From contig CAYLHB010000020.1 in assembly GCA_964383505.1 (NCBI GenBank), forward strand, positions 1-14,502: a stretch of 14,502 bases of DNA. Direction: 5' to 3'. The DNA is from CAYLHB01 sp964383505. GTDB taxonomy: Bacteria; Patescibacteriota; Minisyncoccia; Phycocordibacterales; UBA12088. Shown here piece after piece: positions 1 to 6,373 of the stretch. The position numbers and the translations under genes were made by a program. The notes under the pieces were generated by a model. That model was not told the origin of the DNA. It worked only from the letters and a program-made list of their open reading frames with translations, and ran no database searches. Within the stretch, counting starts at the first letter, position 1, and each line of letters begins with the position of its first letter.

Positions 1-62
1 AAGGTGTTGACCTCACACGATCGGTGCGTGTGGTGGTAGACGGGGGTGTGGTGCCTCTGTAG
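1..62 (+). CDS. 3' end of an unidentified gene
   Basis: Reading from base 3, the window opens with 19 sense codons followed by TAG at 60-62. The peptide end is LTRSVRVVVDGGVVPL. Its hydrophobic and charged alternation looks like a beta-strand-rich protein tail, and the other two forward frames hit stops within 40 bases. The fragment is too short to assign a family. It is reported only because the frame is open to the edge and composition fits coding sequence; a chance open frame is possible. Confidence 0.35.
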   Translation, partial: GVDLTRSVRVVVDGGVVPL

Positions 63-520
63 AATCTTGTTGCAAAACTGTTAGTGTAGGGAAACGTAAT
101 GTGTTACCTCGCGAAAAGCCGCGACTGGTCAGAGGAACTCGGTTTAAAGTAATTGCTCGGCGACTGGATGCTCTTCTCTTGACAACTCCAACAGTACCTC
201 ATACCACCTGTTTTCCCACACAACGAAATTTTGCATAGGTCGGTTTTGTCTCTGGAGAAAAAATTGAGCGAGAACAATTCAGTGTAAGTGGTGAAAGTGT
301 TCGCCATACGTGAGATACCAAAGACTAGGTAAGAGCGTATCCACAACGAGTGATATTGCACGCTTTATTTATGGCTGTAGTAGTTGCTAAGATGTGTGTA
401 GACGCGCTTTCGTAGCGTAACATATAGTAGGGCTCAGTGAACATTGAGCTGTATGACGTTTAGTAGAGCTAACTTTTTTTCACCCAATCTTAACCCACTG
501 CCCACACAGCAACGCTTTTT
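63..520. other. AT-rich gap with no convincing gene
   Basis: About 460 bases without a well-supported gene. A minus-strand frame at 104-361 (85 codons, GTG start) contains four cysteines in a C-x4-C-x9-C-x2-C arrangement, but it has no ribosome binding site or recognisable fold. A forward frame is open from about 11 to 230 but lacks a good start. A candidate promoter for the next gene lies at 399-428, followed by a weak hairpin at 432-449. The stretch could be a decayed gene or a long leader region. Confidence 0.4.
399..428 (+). promoter_or_regulatory. candidate sigma70-type promoter upstream of the surface protein
   Basis: A TATAGT hexamer at 423-428 lies 18 nt after TAGACG (399-404), which shares T-GAC with TTGACA. 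The 11-mer ACATATAGTAG at 420-430 recurs at 4066-4076 in front of another exported-protein gene. The predicted transcript start near 435 leaves a leader of about 85 nt to ATG 521 or 180 nt to ATG 617. This is a prediction from base pattern only. Confidence 0.3.
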
Positions 521-616
521 ATGAGACGTGTTGTAAGGGGTGCTGACGGTGCCTCAATAGGATTAATAGGCAAACTAATCAGTACTTATTTGACCAGCTT
601 AGTAACTTATTACCTC

Positions 617-3115
617 ATGAAGGGTACATTACAAAAAAACTTTTCTTTTATTAGCCACTCGTTAACACTTGCCACGTGTGCACTTTGCGCGTTGTTCGTT
701 TGCGCCTATAGTTATAGTGGGTATGTGTCTGCACAATCAGTGTCACAGGAAAGCGCGACGCAGCCCAGCGGAGTTACGTTTCGTGACAAGCTTCGTGAGG
801 GTGTTGTGTCTCCAAAAACAATTGAGGCAACCTATACGGATTTATATCTCCACGCTTCGCCTGAGACAATCACACCAGGAAGCTCGGCATCTCTTATTTG
901 GGAAACTGATATGGATGGGTGCGTCAGCAAGGGTTTTCGAGTATACGGTGCACCGTTTGGTTCCGTGAAGGTGATGCCGACGGTCACCACCACGTACGGT
1001 TTGTTTTGTTGGAAAACAGACACAAACGGTGAGAGGTTCTGGGCCTCTGCCTCCACCACTGTGATAGTGCAGGAAAAGGAGGAGGAAGAAGAGTTGCCAC
1101 CACTCACTGTGTCAGTGAGTGCGAGCCCCTCGAGAGGGTACAATCCTCTCACTACCACTTTTCACGCGGTTGCAGGGGGAGGAACCGGAAAGTACACCTA
1201 CACATGGGATTTTGGCGATGGTAACAAATCGTCGGCACAATCGCCTTCGAATACATACTTTGAAGCAAGAACGTACACCGCGAGGGTTACAGTGAGTGAT
1301 GGGGAAACGAACACCGTTGGCTCCGTTGCCGTAATCGTCGACTCATCTATTACACCCCTGCCAACCGACTATAAAGGAATCAAAGACCCCTCGTTGGTGA
1401 TTCCCGTTCCAGATACTCCATTACCTGCATACGGATTCTTCACTGATCCAATCTTTGGTACGCGCGTGGAGCGTATGATGCCAGGATATAACGAGTACTC
1501 GGAACTGCAGGCATACAATGCTGATAAGACACTATTGCTTGTTGATGGAAGAAAAATATATGATGCAAAAACAAAACAGTTTCTCCACGAAGTGATATAC
1601 AACCAGTCGTGGGGCGCAGCATTGCGTTGGTCTCCCAATGAACCGATGGAGTTGTACTATGTATCCGATATCAATAAAAATACTCCACATGAAGAGTTTG
1701 CAAGCGTGTGTCAATCTAGGGGCGCTTATTCTACGGCAGGTGCGTTGATGAAGTACACCTTGGCGAGGAATGGAACCACCATGACCGGCAAACCATCGCT
1801 TGTGCGATGTTTCCCTGAGTACATATCCCTTCCTAAGGACCAGAACTGGGAGGAGTTCTCAACGGATGGAAGAATGGTTGCTATGGTGGGGAAGCTACCA
1901 GACTTGCACTATGAGGGCTTTGCCTATGATGTGTTGAGTGACAAAAAGTATAAACCACTCTACTTTGGAGATGCGTTAGAACCCTCAACAGGAAAGTACT
2001 ACATACGCACACCAAATTCCATTCGTATAACTCACAGTGGAAAGTATATACTCGTTGATTTCGTTCAAGGTACGGCACGGTTTCGAGGCGTTGAGGCATA
2101 TGACTTTGATATGAATTATCTTGGAAAAGTAACGACAGCTTCTACACCGCACGGTTCAGTTGGTGTCGACGATGATGGAAATGATGTGTTTGTCTATGAC
2201 AACGCCAACAATCCTGCTGCACCATTTTTGGGAATTCGGAGCGTTGTTAAGGCGCGCATTCCGAATGGAGTTGTGTGGAAAGCGGGAACCGAGAACGATG
2301 AGTGGCCGCAAGTTGACATGGCAAAAACACTCGAAACTAAAGCATCAACAGTCCTAATGGATGTGGGGTGGGGGAAGTCTACACATGTTGGATGTACGGC
2401 GCACGCTCAGAAGAATTTTTGTGTAGTGTCTACGGTGGCACTGGGTGATCGATATGTCCCCAATGAACAAACAGGTGCAGTGTTGCCATGGCAACCGTTT
2501 GACGATGAAGTCATACAGGTGTTTATGGATAGTACATTAGATACACCAAATCTTAACCGAATGGTGCATCACCAAAGTCATGCTTCTGCGTACACCCAAC
2601 GAGGTGATCCCTGCAATGCACCACAGGACTATCGCTCTATGCCAATGGCGTCAGTGACATTTGATGGCAAGTACATTGTGTACACCAGCAACTGGGGCCG
2701 CAGGTGTCCAAACCCCATTCCCTTGGATGTTTACCAAATAGACTCATCACAGTTCTCATCAGTTTCGAAAGGTGCAGACTCAAGGTATCTCGGTAACTCA
2801 TTGATTGCCGCGACCGCATGGTCGATTGCCAATCTCGAGATACTCAACAAAGGCATGGGGGTGGGTTCCGTAGGACCAGAGGTGCGACTGCTACAAAAGA
2901 TTCTAAATAGGATTGGCTACCCGATTTCAACTGTGGGTACGGGATCGCTTGGGGCTGAATCTGACTACTTCGGCGCACAAACGGAGAACAGTATACGAAG
3001 GTTCCAGTGTGCGTATGGCATTGTCTGCGGGGGTACCCCAAGTACCACCGGGTTCGGGGCCGTAGGTCCGCGTACCAGCGAAGCGCTAATCAAAAGCGCA
3101 ACAAACGCTGACTAA
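617..3115 (+). CDS. large exported surface protein: Ig-like, PKD, beta-propeller and peptidoglycan-binding domains
   Basis: The frame is open from ATG 521, but ATG 617 is preferred because it starts a normal signal peptide: MKG.., a basic/polar stretch, a hydrophobic core near residues 15-33, then Y-V-S-A-Q-S as a likely cleavage site. From ATG 617 the product is 832 residues. An Ig-like module spans about residues 75-152. A PKD domain spans about 162-243 with the motif YTWDFGDG. About 480 residues then resemble PD40/TolB-type propeller blades, including MVHHQSHASAY followed by FDGKYIVYTSNWG, a pattern seen in the last blades of oligogalacturonate-lyase-like propellers. A C-terminal peptidoglycan_binding_1 domain (about 752-828) shows VGPEVRLLQKILNRIGY and a later FGAVGPRTSEAL. 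An acidic run of glutamates links the Ig-like and PKD parts. Neither start has a Shine-Dalgarno site. It probably sits on the cell wall or surface as a binding or glycan-active protein; enzymatic activity is not established. Confidence 0.85.
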   Translation: MKGTLQKNFSFISHSLTLATCALCALFVCAYSYSGYVSAQSVSQESATQPSGVTFRDKLREGVVSPKTIEATYTDLYLHASPETITPGSSASLIWETDMDGCVSKGFRVYGAPFGSVKVMPTVTTTYGLFCWKTDTNGERFWASASTTVIVQEKEEEEELPPLTVSVSASPSRGYNPLTTTFHAVAGGGTGKYTYTWDFGDGNKSSAQSPSNTYFEARTYTARVTVSDGETNTVGSVAVIVDSSITPLPTDYKGIKDPSLVIPVPDTPLPAYGFFTDPIFGTRVERMMPGYNEYSELQAYNADKTLLLVDGRKIYDAKTKQFLHEVIYNQSWGAALRWSPNEPMELYYVSDINKNTPHEEFASVCQSRGAYSTAGALMKYTLARNGTTMTGKPSLVRCFPEYISLPKDQNWEEFSTDGRMVAMVGKLPDLHYEGFAYDVLSDKKYKPLYFGDALEPSTGKYYIRTPNSIRITHSGKYILVDFVQGTARFRGVEAYDFDMNYLGKVTTASTPHGSVGVDDDGNDVFVYDNANNPAAPFLGIRSVVKARIPNGVVWKAGTENDEWPQVDMAKTLETKASTVLMDVGWGKSTHVGCTAHAQKNFCVVSTVALGDRYVPNEQTGAVLPWQPFDDEVIQVFMDSTLDTPNLNRMVHHQSHASAYTQRGDPCNAPQDYRSMPMASVTFDGKYIVYTSNWGRRCPNPIPLDVYQIDSSQFSSVSKGADSRYLGNSLIAATAWSIANLEILNKGMGVGSVGPEVRLLQKILNRIGYPISTVGTGSLGAESDYFGAQTENSIRRFQCAYGIVCGGTPSTTGFGAVGPRTSEALIKSATNAD

Positions 3116-3132
3116 CGATTAATATCGTTAGT
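3111..3132 (+). repeat. perfect inverted repeat over the stop codon
   Basis: ACTAACGAT (3111-3119) and ATCGTTAGT (3124-3132) are exact reverse complements around the loop TAAT. The palindrome covers the TAA stop of the surface protein. It is AT-rich and has no T-run, so it may assist termination, protect the 3' end or bind a protein. Confidence 0.6.
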
Positions 3133-3144
3133 CGTGGTAACATC

Positions 3145-3167
3145 AACGCACCCCTGTGGGGTGCGTT
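3145..3167 (+). terminator. strong hairpin after the surface protein gene
   Basis: AACGCACCCC (3145-3154) pairs perfectly with GGGGTGCGTT (3158-3167) across a TGT loop, giving a 10-bp GC-rich stem 30 nt after the stop codon. The following bases (GTGTGTTGGG) are only mildly T-rich, so it is a probable rather than classic rho-independent terminator. Confidence 0.6.
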
Positions 3168-3229
3168 GTGTGTTGGGACTCTGTACCAGAAATGTATGGT
3201 TCAAAAGTGTCAATGTGAGGAACGAACGC

Positions 3230-3257
3230 TCGACATAGGACTAGTTGGTAGTAGAAT
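3230..3257 (+). promoter_or_regulatory. sigma70-type promoter of the decayed gene
   Basis: TCGACA at 3230-3235 and TAGAAT at 3252-3257 are separated by 16 nt, each matching the consensus at five of six positions. The predicted start near 3264 gives a leader of about 24 nt to ATG 3288. The leader contains the Shine-Dalgarno-like AAGGAA (3275-3280), seven bases before the ATG. Confidence 0.55.
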
Positions 3258-3287
3258 CTGAATTTAAATTCTTTAAGGAAAGCAATC

Positions 3288-3923
3288 ATGGAACGCGACA
3301 TCGTACGAGCTCGGTAAATTTTGGACAATGATTTCATTGCTCCGCAAAACACCAAACACTGGAGTTACACGAAGCTACACGCCCTCTCCTCTGGGGGTAC
3401 TGCGTGGGACATTTCCAGAAACTGAGGCCCTGCGTTGGGTTTTTGACCAGAACATGGTTCTGGTGGCAGGCCCGTCCAAAAGGTTGTCGCTCCTTGACCT
3501 CTATATCATGTTTTATTCTGAGTTTTGGGAATATCCTATGACTGTACTATTTGAAACTACGTAAGTTTGTTCGTACAAAGAGTATATCGAAAGAGTACTC
3601 GAAAGTGACGAAATAGTACAGCCAAAATGGATTACGCTCTCTAAAAATTTGGATAAGAACTTGGTGGGAATGGTTTGGGAACAGCAAAAGATGTTGGTCC
3701 AAACGCAAATGGTCGTTCCGAGTGCTTCGGAGGTTGCTTGGGTGATGATAAGTTTTTTTTGTTCCGCGCTCACCGTTTATTCCAGGACTGGTTCGGTCGC
3801 ACCAGCTCTGTCTGCCCAAGCGGAAATCATGTGACTCTCGGTTTCTATGATGTGGAAGGGTTCTTGCTCAGCGTTGACCACTATGAGCGTGAACCGAGTA
3901 TTTTTCAGGCTCGGTTTTTCTAA
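3288..3923 (+). pseudogene. decayed member of a Patescibacteria-type small protein family
   Basis: The promoter, ribosome binding site and ATG 3288 start MERDIVRA.., which stops at 3315-3317. The +1 frame then continues with LRKTPNTGV.., VLRGTFPETEALRWVFDQ and LVAGPSKRLSLLDLYI. It meets an in-frame TAA at 3562-3564 and resumes with YKEYIERVLESDEIVQPKW and VVPSASEVAWVMI. At a T8 tract (3753-3760) coherent sequence moves to the -1 frame: RLFQDWFGRTSSV, VTLGFYDVEGFLLSVDHYE and a final FQARFF. A proper terminator follows 20 nt later. Joined, these parts give about 210 residues. The order 'RTPxT .. LxGxFPExEALxWVFxxxMxLVAGP .. RTSS .. GxGGFxxxGLxV .. ARKF' is one I recall from multi-copy hypothetical proteins of CPR genomes; that is memory, not a search. 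Function is unknown. Two frameshifts plus one stop argue for decay, though the T8 step could be slippage or a sequencing indel. Confidence 0.65.
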
Positions 3924-3943
3924 AGAGTGCCTTCTGAAGAACT

Positions 3944-3972
3944 GCCCTCGCATGTGAATACGAGGGCTTTTT
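3944..3972 (+). terminator. rho-independent terminator
   Basis: GCCCTCG (3944-3950) pairs with CGAGGGC (3961-3967) over a 10-nt loop and is followed immediately by TTTTT. It lies 20 nt after the last stop of the decayed gene. The T-run is on one side only, so it acts for + strand transcription. Confidence 0.85.
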
Positions 3973-4000
3973 CCACATCGCGCGTCGTTTGTGATACTTG

Positions 4001-4009
4001 TGATAGAAT
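4001..4009 (+). promoter_or_regulatory. possible extended -10 promoter
   Basis: TGATAGAAT fits an extended -10 (TGN plus TAGAAT at 4004-4009). No good -35 is visible. It lies after the terminator and would give the next gene a leader of about 70 nt, as an alternative to the closer promoter at 4048-4074. Confidence 0.3.
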
Positions 4010-4047
4010 CGCATGGATGGTACATTGCTGCCATCGTACTAAGTCAA

Positions 4048-4074
4048 TTAACAACCATCGTGTTTACATATAGT
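4048..4074 (+). promoter_or_regulatory. promoter giving a near-leaderless transcript
   Basis: TTAACA (4048-4053) and TATAGT (4069-4074) are spaced by 15 nt. The -10 box ends 10 nt before ATG 4085, so the transcript would start about 4 nt before the start codon. No Shine-Dalgarno site precedes this ATG. The core ACATATAGTAG is shared with 420-430. Confidence 0.45.
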
Positions 4075-4084
4075 AGCTTAGTCT

Positions 4085-4672
4085 ATGAATTTAACTCAGC
4101 AAAGTAGGCGTCTATTGGTAGTGGGTATTGCATTACTGTTTACGAGTTGTTTTCTACTATTATATTTTTTTGGCTCTAGTGATAAGAGTAAAACAATAGG
4201 TTTTAATGAGAGCGGATATGTGCTTACTAGTGAGCGTGATGACTTAGAAAGGAATACGCCCGACTCGACATCCTCTTCGCAAACCGAAGGACTTTTTGAG
4301 GTCGCTGGGACTATTCAAAAAAAAAATGATACAAGTATAGTTGTTTCTGTGGAGTCACCTCAGTTTTTAGCAGAAGGAACAGTACGCGAGTTGTTGATTG
4401 CTATTACTCCACAAACCCTTATACGCAAGGAGGGTGTCTTGAAAGATGAACTAGCCTACCAAAGGGAAGTTGAGGTATTTAGAGAAACTGCACCCGAGAT
4501 TGACAGCTCTCATCTTGAGGACGTCAGTAGCCGTGCTCCGAGTCCGCGTCACATAATTACCACGGATGTTTCTGAGTTAGAGGTGGGCCAGTTTGTCATA
4601 GTTTTTTCCGACACAGATCTAATGGGTAACAGTGATGTGATTGCATCGGAGATACTGGTATCTGCTCAGTAA
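4085..4672 (+). CDS. small membrane-anchored exported protein of unknown function
   Basis: The 195-residue product has a short basic N-terminus (MNLTQQSRR) and one strong hydrophobic helix at about residues 9-29, then a polar Ser/Thr/Asp-rich linker to about 68. A predicted extracytoplasmic beta-rich domain follows: GLFEVAGTIQKK, TSIVVSVESP, LLIAITPQTLI, and near the end SELEVGQFVIVFSDTD and VIASEILV. This order of short strands resembles OB-fold-like exported domains common in Parcubacteria (DUF5666-like), but I cannot assign a family. The gene stands alone between a terminator and a gene-poor gap and is AT-richer than the genes to its right. ATG 4085 is chosen because the -10 box lies just upstream, consistent with leaderless initiation. 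Confidence 0.75.
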   Translation: MNLTQQSRRLLVVGIALLFTSCFLLLYFFGSSDKSKTIGFNESGYVLTSERDDLERNTPDSTSSSQTEGLFEVAGTIQKKNDTSIVVSVESPQFLAEGTVRELLIAITPQTLIRKEGVLKDELAYQREVEVFRETAPEIDSSHLEDVSSRAPSPRHIITTDVSELEVGQFVIVFSDTDLMGNSDVIASEILVSAQ

Positions 4673-4705
4673 AAAATGCAGATCACCTTCTTCGCACCAC
4701 TATGA

Positions 4706-4837
4706 CACAGCGGGACTAAGACGCGCAAAGGACTTAAAGACCCCAGACCCTACGACACATGGAAAGCAATTGCGTTACGAATGTATGCACGGATGATTCA
4801 ATTGGGCGAGCTAAGTGAGGATTCTCGCCTTGCATAA
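4706..4837 (+). other. protein-like open stretch without a good start, possible gene remnant
   Basis: After TGA at 4703-4705 a frame is open for 43 codons to TAA 4835-4837. It reads like real protein: KGLKDPRPYDTWKAIALRMY, then ARMIQLGELSEDSRLA. The first possible start is ATG 4781, leaving only 18 codons, and no ribosome binding site is evident. The stretch may be the end of a small gene whose 5' part was lost or shifted (ATG 4702 is one base out of frame). Function unknown. Confidence 0.25.
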
Positions 4838-4865
4838 AGATAAAGAAACACGTAGGATGGCTTTA

Positions 4866-5003
4866 ATGGGAAGTACAAAGCATACAGGGCGTATGGTCGC
4901 GGTGCTCCTTGTGGTAGCGATTGCGCTTGTCTACTTCACGATGGATAGGATTCGTGTAGAGGAGCCGCAACAGGCCGCAGTCTTGCGGGCGTATGCGCGG
5001 TAG
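4866..5003 (+). CDS. tiny single-pass membrane protein
   Basis: The frame is open from GTG 4815, but ATG 4866 is preferred because TAGGATGG lies about 9 nt upstream as a Shine-Dalgarno-like site. The 45-residue product has a basic N-terminus (MGSTKHTGRM), one hydrophobic helix at about residues 10-25 (VAVLLVVAIALVYF), and a charged tail. Its 3' end overlaps the next gene's ATG by 11 bases, suggesting translational coupling to the ATP-cone nuclease. No family is recognised. It might be an accessory or anchor for its neighbour, but that is inference from position only. Confidence 0.45.
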   Translation: MGSTKHTGRMVAVLLVVAIALVYFTMDRIRVEEPQQAAVLRAYAR

Positions 5004-5844
5004 TGAGGCGCTCTTGGTGAGAAAAGCGGACGGCTCGATGGAGCCGTTTCAAGAGTGGAAACTTGAACGCTCACTCATTAGGAGCGGTGCATCAGAGCAA
5101 GTTGCGCGTACCATTGTTGAGGACGTCACCAACACACTTACCGATGGGGTCACCACCGAGCGCATTTACCGCAACGCGTTTCGACTCCTTAAACAAAGGG
5201 CACGAGGCATTGCGCCACACTACCACCTCAAACGAGCCCTCGGTGAGTTGGGGCCCTCCGGCTACCCGTTTGAAGACTACGTCGCACGCGTGTTTGAGGG
5301 GCTCGGGTACACCACGCTCACACGCCAAACAGTGCGTGGTGCATGCGTTCTACATGAAGTTGACCTCATTGCCGAGCGCGATGGAGAGTGTTTGGGAGCG
5401 GAAATTAAGTTTCATAACAGCACAGGTCTAAAGAGTGACCTCAAAGTGGCACTCTACGTGAAGGCAAGGTTTGATGATCTGGCCGCCCACACTGAAAACG
5501 GGGGAGAAAAGAGGTTCTCGAGCTACTGGATTATCACCAACACCAAATTTACGGAACAAGCTATTGCATACGCGAACTGCGCGGGACTCACACTCCTCTC
5601 ATGGAACTACCCGCGCGACGAGAACCTTGAAACGATGATTATCCGCACACAAGCACACCCACTCACATGTCTCACCACACTCTCTACAGCACACAAGCGC
5701 GCACTCCTTGTGCAGGGAGTAGTGCTCTGTGGAGAGTTGCGTGAAAAACCACACCTCCTCTCAAATATCGGGGTGAGGGACAGCGCCCGCGCTCGCGTGT
5801 ACCATGAAGTAGACCAGTTGTGTGCAACCCCCCTTGCGCGATAG
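4993..5844 (+). CDS. ATP-cone domain fused to an Mrr-like restriction-endonuclease fold
   Basis: A 283-residue soluble protein. Residues about 7-82 match an ATP-cone, the nucleotide-sensing domain of ribonucleotide reductases and NrdR: VRKADGSMEPFQEWKLERSL and a later TTERIYRNAFRLLKQRA. Residues about 90-205 match the PD-(D/E)xK nuclease fold of the Mrr family: FEDYVARVFEGLGY, then HEVDLIAERDG with D124, and GAEIKFHN with E137 and K139, the expected D..ExK triad. The segment YWIITNTKFTEQAIAYANCAG continues the Mrr pattern. It lies between a tiny membrane protein (11-bp overlap) and the MgtC-like gene (10-bp gap). No methyltransferase is nearby, so a classic restriction system is unlikely; a nucleotide-gated DNA or RNA nuclease is one possibility. 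GTG 5017 preceded by GAGG is an alternative start that would trim eight residues and leave both domains. Confidence 0.85.
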   Translation: MRGSEALLVRKADGSMEPFQEWKLERSLIRSGASEQVARTIVEDVTNTLTDGVTTERIYRNAFRLLKQRARGIAPHYHLKRALGELGPSGYPFEDYVARVFEGLGYTTLTRQTVRGACVLHEVDLIAERDGECLGAEIKFHNSTGLKSDLKVALYVKARFDDLAAHTENGGEKRFSSYWIITNTKFTEQAIAYANCAGLTLLSWNYPRDENLETMIIRTQAHPLTCLTTLSTAHKRALLVQGVVLCGELREKPHLLSNIGVRDSARARVYHEVDQLCATPLAR

Positions 5845-5854
5845 TATTTGAAGT

Positions 5855-6331
5855 ATGTTGCTTGATATTGAACCCTTCGCACAGCTCGTGATTGCGCTTG
5901 TACTAGGTGCGGCACTTGGGCTTGAGCGCACCCTTGCAGGCAAGCAAGCGGGAATGCGCACATTCGCTCTTGTCTCCATGGGGAGCTGTCTTTTTGTGGT
6001 ACTGGTGAATGGCTTGCGTGATACGTATGGCATTGCGCACATTGACCCGGTGCGCATGGCCTCGGGTATTGTGACCGGCATAGGATTCCTTGGGGCGGGG
6101 CTCATCATTTTTCAACAGGAACTTCGAGGCCTCACCACCGCCGCGGCACTATGGGTCTGTTGTGGCGTTGGTATGGCGGTCGGTTTCCATTACTACTTGC
6201 TCGCGATGTTTTCCATGGCACTCACACTTTTCATTTTTATCGCCCTTTGGAACATTGAGAACATGTTTGAGGCGCGCTTTGCAGTGCCCAAAAAGGAAGA
6301 AGATAAACGCACACAGGACGACAAGAGCTAA
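5855..6331 (+). CDS. MgtC/SapB family inner-membrane protein
   Basis: 158 residues with about four hydrophobic segments. The family signatures are clear: GLERTLAGKQAGMRT at 22-36, then GSCLF; PVRMASGIVTGIGFLGAG at about 65-82; and GLTTAAALW at 92-100. It ends in a charged tail (KKEEDKRTQDDKS). MgtC-type proteins are known for roles in magnesium limitation, acid stress and control of the F-type ATPase in pathogens; SapB-type members in free-living bacteria are less well understood. The product lacks the C-terminal cytoplasmic domain of Salmonella MgtC, as is usual for short SapB-like forms. It follows the ATP-cone nuclease by 10 nt and has only a weak TGAAG upstream, so it is probably co-transcribed. 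Confidence 0.9.
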   Translation: MLLDIEPFAQLVIALVLGAALGLERTLAGKQAGMRTFALVSMGSCLFVVLVNGLRDTYGIAHIDPVRMASGIVTGIGFLGAGLIIFQQELRGLTTAAALWVCCGVGMAVGFHYYLLAMFSMALTLFIFIALWNIENMFEARFAVPKKEEDKRTQDDKS

Positions 6332-6334
6332 TTG

Positions 6335-6343
6335 TGGTATACT
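6335..6343 (+). promoter_or_regulatory. extended -10 promoter
   Basis: TGGTATACT gives TGN plus TATACT at 6338-6343, directly after the MgtC-like stop codon. There is no good -35. The predicted start near 6350 leaves about 24 nt to ATG 6374. The block GGTATACTGG recurs exactly before the gene at 12442. Confidence 0.5.
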
Positions 6344-6373
6344 GGGGGGGTTAGCAAGGTAACTCCTGTCAAC

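Noticed and set aside
104..361. Minus-strand 85-codon frame with four cysteines (C-x4-C-x9-C-x2-C)
   Set aside because: GTG start, no ribosome binding site, no recognisable zinc-ribbon context, and lone opposite orientation in an otherwise one-strand window; cysteines are probably chance.
437..463. Short GTG frame NIELYDV as a leader peptide near a candidate transcript start
   Set aside because: Eight codons only, no attenuator structure or repeated amino acid codons; cannot be distinguished from chance.
3562..3564. TAA as a recoded sense codon in the 3288-3923 gene
   Set aside because: TAA is used as an ordinary stop elsewhere (3113-3115, 4670-4672), and the same gene also carries two frameshifts, so decay is simpler.
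4013..4042. Nine-codon ATG frame right after the TAGAAT box
   Set aside because: The ATG lies upstream of the predicted transcript start and the peptide has no features.
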